Below, piece by piece: positions 6,270-9,800 of a DNA stretch of 9,800 bases. Each line of letters begins with the position of its first letter. Position 1 is the stretch's first letter. The position numbers were made by a program, and so were the translations under genes. The stretch is from Methanobacterium sp. (GTDB lineage: Archaea > Methanobacteriota > Methanobacteria > Methanobacteriales > Methanobacteriaceae). The notes beneath the pieces were generated by a model. The model was not told the origin of the DNA. It saw only the letters and a list, made by a program, of their open reading frames with translations, and searched no databases. Where the stretch lies: contig PLTK01000090.1 in NCBI GenBank assembly GCA_003164415.1, positions 1 to 9,800 on the forward strand, read 5' to 3'.

Positions 6270-6857
6270 ATGGAGGATGTAATTATTAAAGTAATGATAA
6301 TAACAAGTAGTCCTAATAAAGAAGGATTAACCGAAAACTGTGGTGAAGCTGCTAAAAATGGAGTTAAAGATGGAAATGGTGAATCTTTAATGATTCGTTT
6401 GAATGATAAAAATATTCTCAATTGTAATGCTTGTGATCATGGATGGGGTACTTGCCTACAGGAAAATAACTGTAAAATGGACGATGATTTTGATGATATC
6501 CATAACGCAATGGGTACAGTTGATGCTTATATTGTCATAACACCAGTATATTGGGGAGATATGAGCGAATCAGCAAAAGCATTCTTTGACAGGTTAAGAA
6601 GATGCGAATCAAGCTTTGATCCAGATAATATTAATAATATACAGAATAAACCTTTTATATGTGTAGCTGCCGCAGGTGGCAGTGGAAATGGTACACTTTC
6701 CTGCTTATCCAATATGGAAAGACTATTTCTGCATTTGAACAAAATGAACTATAAAAATATTACAAATTTCGATTATATAGGGATCACCCAGAGAAACAAG
6801 AGTTATATGTTAAAATCAATACAGGATAGTGCTAAAAAAATGATTTTAGGAGAATAA
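6270..6857 (+). CDS. Flavodoxin-fold NAD(P)H-dependent FMN reductase-like protein
   Basis: The 195-residue protein has the fold of the NADPH-dependent FMN reductase / iron-sulfur flavoprotein group: a first strand and phosphate loop KVMIITSSPNKEGLTE at 7-22, the TPVYWGDMSESAKAFFDRL segment at 91-109, and a Gly-rich AAAGGSGNGT loop at 133-142. Cys52-x2-Cys55-x6-Cys62-x5-Cys68 lies where the compact cluster motif of iron-sulfur flavoproteins sits, but the usual third Cys is missing (CDHGWG), so a 4Fe-4S cluster is uncertain. It probably transfers electrons through FMN in the cytoplasm; the partner is unknown. The start is unclear. ATG 6270 overlaps the strong GGAGG at 6272-6276. ATT at 6285 has ideal eight-base spacing and would give MKVMIITSSP, the family's usual N-terminus. 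ATG 6294 is 17 bases away. It stands alone between terminators. Confidence 0.88.
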   Translation: MEDVIIKVMIITSSPNKEGLTENCGEAAKNGVKDGNGESLMIRLNDKNILNCNACDHGWGTCLQENNCKMDDDFDDIHNAMGTVDAYIVITPVYWGDMSESAKAFFDRLRRCESSFDPDNINNIQNKPFICVAAAGGSGNGTLSCLSNMERLFLHLNKMNYKNITNFDYIGITQRNKSYMLKSIQDSAKKMILGE

Positions 6858-6895
6858 ACAAAAAAAATTAAAGTATCATAAACAGGATCAAGTAC

Positions 6896-6923
6896 ATTCT
6901 TAAACTCTAAGAATTTCTTTTCT
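6896..6923 (+). terminator. Hairpin and T-rich tract after the flavodoxin-fold gene
   Basis: ATTCTTA (6896-6902) and TAAGAAT (6908-6914) are perfect 7-bp inverted repeats with a 5-nt loop, followed by TTTCTTTTCT. This lies about 40 nt after the stop codon and fits a terminator. Confidence 0.45.
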
Positions 6924-7094
6924 AATATTATAGATATTCCAAATTTTCATTCTTTTTTGAATTATATGCTAAAATATGGATTTATTTTATCTATAACCCT
7001 TAATATTTTATCCAGAATATATCTAATGAAACAAGTTAATTATCCTCATTAATTTTTATAAATCATATTACTATATCTGAATTTTACCTCTAAT

Positions 7095-7102
7095 TTTATA
7101 TA
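7095..7102 (+). promoter_or_regulatory. TATA box of the frameshifted membrane-protein gene
   Basis: TTTATATA matches the archaeal consensus exactly. Transcription should begin near 7121-7127, about 40 nt before the preferred ATG at 7167. Confidence 0.55.
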
Positions 7103-7117
7103 TTATACAACTATATT

Positions 7118-7152
7118 CAATAATAGCTATTATTGGAATATAATACTCCAAT
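7118..7152 (+). promoter_or_regulatory. 18-bp perfect palindrome and adjoining inverted repeat at the predicted transcription start
   Basis: CAATAATAGCTATTATTG at 7118-7135 is a perfect palindrome and covers the start predicted from the TATA box at 7095. An inverted repeat, ATTGGA (7132-7137) with TCCAAT (7147-7152), overlaps its right end. Such dyads at a start site are typical archaeal repressor sites; alternatively the second could fold in the short leader. Which protein would bind is unknown. Confidence 0.45.
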
Positions 7153-7166
7153 GGATGTGGATATAT

Positions 7167-7421
7167 ATGAAAGATATTAGGAACGAAATTTTATTTGTAG
7201 TAGGGATACTATGCGCTTTTTATGGCATAATAAATGTTTATAACGATTTAGTTTTGGGATATTTAACATTATTAGATGTATTACAAGGATATGGATTTGA
7301 TACATTCATGGGTATATTGGGTATTGTTTTGATTTACTATTCCGGGACAAGTTTGAAACTACATAATCATGAGGAAATAGGTTTAATTTTCGAGAAACAG
7401 ACTCTCATGATAACTGTTTAA
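7167..7421 (+). CDS. Short two-helix membrane protein, 5' part of a frameshifted gene
   Basis: From ATG 7167 the product has 84 residues: a charged MKDIRNE start, a first membrane helix at about 7-26, a second at about 43-60, then KLHNHEEIGLIFEK. After this the frame reads QTLMITV and stops, which looks out of register. I prefer ATG 7167 to ATG 7155 because GGATGTGG lies six bases upstream of it and nothing comparable precedes 7155. It follows a consensus TATA box and an 18-bp palindrome. The frame directly downstream codes for a Cys-rich tail (7373-7567), so the intact protein was probably about 130 residues, with two helices and a cytoplasmic Cys domain. I do not recognise the family. If no frameshift exists, this is simply a short membrane protein. 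Confidence 0.6.
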   Translation: MKDIRNEILFVVGILCAFYGIINVYNDLVLGYLTLLDVLQGYGFDTFMGILGIVLIYYSGTSLKLHNHEEIGLIFEKQTLMITV

Positions 7422-7567
7422 AATGTAAATGTTTTGATCCAAAATCTTTGACAGAATGTAAATTTTTCCATATAGAAATAGATGAAAATCATGTATGTGA
7501 CCTACTAGAACCCCAAATAGAAGAGGAAATGTTAAAGGATCAAAATAATATGATAACCAATAACTGA
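7373..7567 (+). pseudogene. Cys-rich tail in a shifted frame, continuation of the 7167 gene
   Basis: This frame has no usable start codon, yet it reads as convincing protein: RETDSHDNCLKCKCFDPKS, then LTECKFFHIEIDENHVCDL, then LEPQIEEEMLKDQNNMITNN and TGA at 7565-7567. The five cysteines, arranged C-x2-C-x-C-x8-C-x12-C, together with nearby His residues resemble a metal-binding or zinc-ribbon-like domain. It overlaps the end of the 7167 frame by about 49 bases. Adding one base, for example to the TTTT at 7387-7390, joins them as EEIGLIFRETDSHD. No canonical slippery heptamer is present, so programmed frameshifting is unlikely. A sequencing error, a real mutation or a separate gene with an unusual start are the options. 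Confidence 0.5.
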
Positions 7568-7661
7568 ACATGTTATAGATATTAACAGAATTTAAATCAC
7601 GATCATAATAAATTTCTTAAAATTATTTGGTTGAACTATTAAATATTTTAGGTGAAAATTA

Positions 7662-8372
7662 ATGGATATATTTGGAAATATTTTCTCGGTTGTATATTTG
7701 GGATATATAATTATTTTAATCTTTCTTTATGTTAAAGGAAAAGTTAGATTAATGTTACATCCTATCCTAGCCATTATACAGGGTATTATGATAACTTTCA
7801 CTGTTAATTATCTGTTACTTACATCTATTGAGAATATAATGCCTGTTAATTTTATAATTATAGGCATATTTCTTGCATTTTCAATATTCATCGGAGGATT
7901 TGTAGCAACAATCTTTTCTAGAGATAATAAAGCAATTTTTGGAGTAATTACAGGTATAATCTTTGCAGTATTTATTCTAATTGTGGATTATAAAGATTTT
8001 ATGGCGTACAATATTGTCATGAAATTAGTAATAGGTCTTGTCATTGTTTTAGCAGTTAGTATGGTACCTGGTGGAATTGGTGGTTTTATTGCACGTAAAT
8101 CTAAAGAATCAATTAGTATAAGTACAGATTCTTATATTGATGAATATATTTACTGCATTGGTAAATGTGATTCATTAAATTTTAAATATAACCAAATATT
8201 AAATGGTGAAAACATACATGTTAAAGAATTTATACATGATTGTGAAGAGTTAGTCATGAAATTTAATGGTCTAAACGATCTAGGAGAGTCAAACGAGATC
8301 AATAAATCAATCATGATTGGAACACTTAAAAATATGATTGTACATGTTAAAATGAACTATCTAGAAAAATAA
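7662..8372 (+). CDS. Five-helix membrane protein of unknown function with a soluble tail
   Basis: The 236-residue protein has five hydrophobic segments at about 7-24, 31-53, 62-85, 90-109 and 119-144, then a soluble C-terminal domain (about 147-236) with three cysteines (165, 169, 194). Glycine patches in the membrane part (IGGFVATIF at 77-85 and VPGGIGGFIARK at 135-146) resemble the small glycine-rich membrane proteins common in Methanobacterium, but I cannot name a family or a substrate. The ATG at 7662 is well supported by AGGTGA six bases upstream. It follows the Cys-rich frame by 94 bp and may be read from the same promoter or from a weak TTTAAATC at about 7590. No signal peptide is evident beyond the first helix. 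Codon use and AT content match its accessory neighbours. Confidence 0.75.
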   Translation: MDIFGNIFSVVYLGYIIILIFLYVKGKVRLMLHPILAIIQGIMITFTVNYLLLTSIENIMPVNFIIIGIFLAFSIFIGGFVATIFSRDNKAIFGVITGIIFAVFILIVDYKDFMAYNIVMKLVIGLVIVLAVSMVPGGIGGFIARKSKESISISTDSYIDEYIYCIGKCDSLNFKYNQILNGENIHVKEFIHDCEELVMKFNGLNDLGESNEINKSIMIGTLKNMIVHVKMNYLEK

Positions 8373-8400
8373 TTGCCCAATTATTAATCTATTCTTATTA
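8368..8400 (+). terminator. Weak hairpin at the end of the five-helix protein gene
   Basis: AATAATT (8368-8374) and AATTATT (8379-8385) form a 7-bp perfect stem around GCCC, overlapping the TAA stop, followed by a T-rich stretch without a long T run. It may help termination. Stability is low because the stem is entirely A and T. Confidence 0.25.
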
Positions 8401-8454
8401 ATATTACATTTACATGTTTTAAAGGAGTATACATCATAATAACCAACTTCAACC

Positions 8455-8464
8455 TTTTTATAAG
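8455..8464 (+). promoter_or_regulatory. Possible TATA box of priL
   Basis: TTTTTATAAG lies about 105 bp upstream of the primase start and would give a leader near 80 nt. A second candidate, TTATTTATCC at about 8510-8519, would give a leader of only about 25 nt that still contains GAGGTT. The choice is open. Confidence 0.35.
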
Positions 8465-8565
8465 ATATTTTTTGTTCGGGATTATTTAATTTTATTTGAA
8501 ATTTTTACTATTATTTATCCAATGCTCTCATAATCTACTTTATCTTTGAGGTTCATAAGAATATC

Positions 8566-9800
8566 ATGGTTTCAGTAGCATTTATAAATCCACTCTCTGA
8601 TGAAGGAGAGATTATAGTTCGAGAACTTGGAGATTTTGGAAGGGTATTATCTGATAATGATGATTTGATGCAGATTGTTACAGGTAGTAGATCCCAGGAA
8701 ATATCAGATGATTCGTTTATTCCCCGAAACTATATTGATCTGGCAATTAAAAGGATTGAATGGTTTGTTAAGAAAAAAAATGACAGAAATTTTGATAACA
8801 ATCAATACGATTTTTTATTCAATACAGAAATCTTAAAATTTGATGTTATTGCATTTTATCTTTTATGTCAAGCAGTAGGAGTTAAATATGGGCCAAATTC
8901 CCGGGAAAGTAGGGTAATGGTTGAATCTCAAGGTAAACTCATTGAATATCGTCTTGAAAAACTTTCAAAAAATGTGAGGGAAGAACTGGTAACAAATATC
9001 CTTAACAGTTTAATAAGCTCCACACATATTAAATGGACCTTCTTTGAAGATTTGATAAGCTCAAAGAAATTAAAGCTTCAAGATCTGATACTTGATCAAG
9101 GGGAAATAATACTGGATAAAGAGGACTTCCTAGAAAGATTCAGTCATAAAATACATGGCAGGAAACCAGAAAAAATGTATGAAGCCCTCATTGGTGATCG
9201 TATCAAAGAATTAGTCATGATCAAGATGGTCATGCAAAATACTGAGAATTATATTTTAAAGGTAGGCGAAAAATCAGATAGGGAAATAGAACCCAACCCC
9301 ATTCTACTGGAACTTGCCGATAAAATATCCGATGTTCTTGCAGCATCTGTACGTAGCTATGGAATAGGAGGAAGTTATAGTGGAAGTGTCAAGGCATCGG
9401 CATTAAATCCTAAAGCATTTCCACCATGTGTAAAAAAGGTTATGGAAGGAATGAAATCGGGTGGACGTAATGATGCTATTATCATGTTTTTAACACCGTT
9501 CATATCATATGCACGTTTATATCCCTCTGTTTTCAGTGAAAACATTACAAAACAGATATCAGACATTGACCCATCACTCTCAATTGTGGAAAATGAAGTT
9601 CTTCCCCTGATATTTGGGGCGGCTGAAAGATGTACACCACCATTATTTGAAGACCAACCCCAAGATAAGGTGAATCTAAATGCAAAACTTGGATTTGGTA
9701 TGCATCAAAAACCGGATCTTAAAAATGAGGGAGAAACAATATGGTACACTCCAATGAGCTGTGAAAAGGTTAAAATACATCTTCCAAGCCTTTGTAAACC
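8566..9800 (+). CDS. priL: DNA primase large subunit, cut by the window end
   Basis: This is the accessory iron-sulfur subunit of the archaeal/eukaryotic-type primase. With the catalytic small subunit PriS it makes primers at the replication fork. The first 411 residues are in the window, with no stop. It begins MVSVAFINPLSDEG, and the helical N-terminal domain runs to about 270. The iron-sulfur domain starts at FPPCVKKVMEG (Cys288) and continues with RCTPPLF (Cys356), MSCEKV (Cys399) and LCKP (Cys410). These are the four ligands known to hold the 4Fe-4S cluster in the family, so the enzyme looks intact. ATG 8566 has GAGGTT 12 bases upstream, a little far, but there is no alternative start codon in frame nearby. 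The last few residues and any following priS lie outside the window. Confidence 0.93.
   Translation, partial: MVSVAFINPLSDEGEIIVRELGDFGRVLSDNDDLMQIVTGSRSQEISDDSFIPRNYIDLAIKRIEWFVKKKNDRNFDNNQYDFLFNTEILKFDVIAFYLLCQAVGVKYGPNSRESRVMVESQGKLIEYRLEKLSKNVREELVTNILNSLISSTHIKWTFFEDLISSKKLKLQDLILDQGEIILDKEDFLERFSHKIHGRKPEKMYEALIGDRIKELVMIKMVMQNTENYILKVGEKSDREIEPNPILLELADKISDVLAASVRSYGIGGSYSGSVKASALNPKAFPPCVKKVMEGMKSGGRNDAIIMFLTPFISYARLYPSVFSENITKQISDIDPSLSIVENEVLPLIFGAAERCTPPLFEDQPQDKVNLNAKLGFGMHQKPDLKNEGETIWYTPMSCEKVKIHLPSLCK

Larger units (their letters stand above)
6858..7166. other. Intergenic region with terminator and promoter
   Basis: This AT-rich stretch of about 300 bp carries the terminator of the preceding gene in its first 65 bases, and the promoter and two dyads of the next gene in its last 75. 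Between them, at about 6925-7090, I see no coding frame, RNA gene or repeat. Confidence 0.5.

Noticed and set aside
6145..6279. Near-copy of the flavodoxin gene start region (A8-TGGAGAATG versus A9-TGGAGGATG)
   Set aside because: Similarity is limited to an A run plus a ribosome-site-like string and the sequences diverge at once, so duplication is not supported.
6194..6421. Minus-strand 75-codon frame
   Set aside because: It lies antisense to the start of the flavodoxin-fold gene, which has clear family motifs.
7385..7402. Programmed -1 frameshift site joining the membrane and Cys-rich frames
   Set aside because: No X-XXY-YYZ slippery heptamer fits the reading frame here, and no strong downstream stem is visible; a lost base is simpler.
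7383..7571. Minus-strand 62-codon frame
   Set aside because: It is antisense to the Cys-rich frame at 7373-7567, whose plus-strand reading is far more protein-like.
8420..8475. AAAGGAG followed by an 18-codon frame beginning ATC ATA ATA
   Set aside because: It has no proper start codon and the peptide is short and featureless; the priL promoter region is a better explanation.
9375..9566. Minus-strand 63-codon frame
   Set aside because: It is antisense to the iron-sulfur domain of priL.
1..9800. CRISPR array, tRNA or rRNA genes, insertion sequences or att sites
   Set aside because: I saw no regularly spaced repeats, no tRNA arm pattern, no transposase and no long terminal repeats by eye. 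Tools such as tRNAscan-SE were not available.

Overview
The window looks like chromosome of a low-GC methanogenic archaeon, most likely a member of the Methanobacteriales close to Methanobacterium. The reasons are an archaeal methionyl-tRNA synthetase with a fused C-terminal tRNA-binding domain, a DUF530-type protein, an archaeal DNA primase large subunit with its four cluster cysteines, GGAGG/GGTGA-type ribosome binding sites, TTTATATA-type TATA boxes, oligo-T terminators and very AT-rich intergenic DNA. The genus is inferred and was not checked against any database.

Left part, minus strand (1-5140): a compact operon reads right to left as metG (methionyl-tRNA synthetase, TTG start), a DUF530-like zinc-ribbon protein overlapping it by an ATGA, and, 24 bp further on, a small DNA-binding protein with two tandem copies of a GRP-arm plus helix-turn-helix unit (TTG start). 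A good TATA box lies about 160 bp upstream of metG, giving a long predicted leader. The operon ends in a 520-bp AT-rich gap with oligo-T tracts and a 10-bp hairpin, and possibly a tiny ORF. Beyond it is a separate minus-strand nitroreductase with its own TATA box and an 8-bp palindrome near the predicted transcription start.

Middle part, plus strand (5141-8565): a loosely packed, AT-rich block of small accessory genes lies between the metG operon and the primase gene. In order it holds a two-helix membrane protein with a conserved Ala-Asp-Ala-Asp-His-Glu tail, a concealed 53-residue basic ORF that seems to have lost one base near its start, a flavodoxin-fold NAD(P)H/FMN-reductase-like protein with a four-cysteine motif, a short two-helix membrane protein that runs by an apparent one-base frameshift into a Cys-rich tail, and a five-helix membrane protein with a soluble tail. 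The two frameshifts are of the same kind (one base lost, both next to a T run). They may be assembly errors or real decay, and they hide two genes from ordinary gene calling.

Right end (8566-9800): the large subunit of DNA primase (priL), plus strand, cut by the window edge. Its four cluster cysteines are all visible.

The core genes (metG, DUF530, priL) are housekeeping functions in translation and replication. I see no sign that the accessory genes form one pathway. The least explained items are the double-HTH protein tied to metG, the frameshifted membrane/Cys-rich protein with an 18-bp perfect palindrome at its predicted start of transcription, and the hidden basic ORF.
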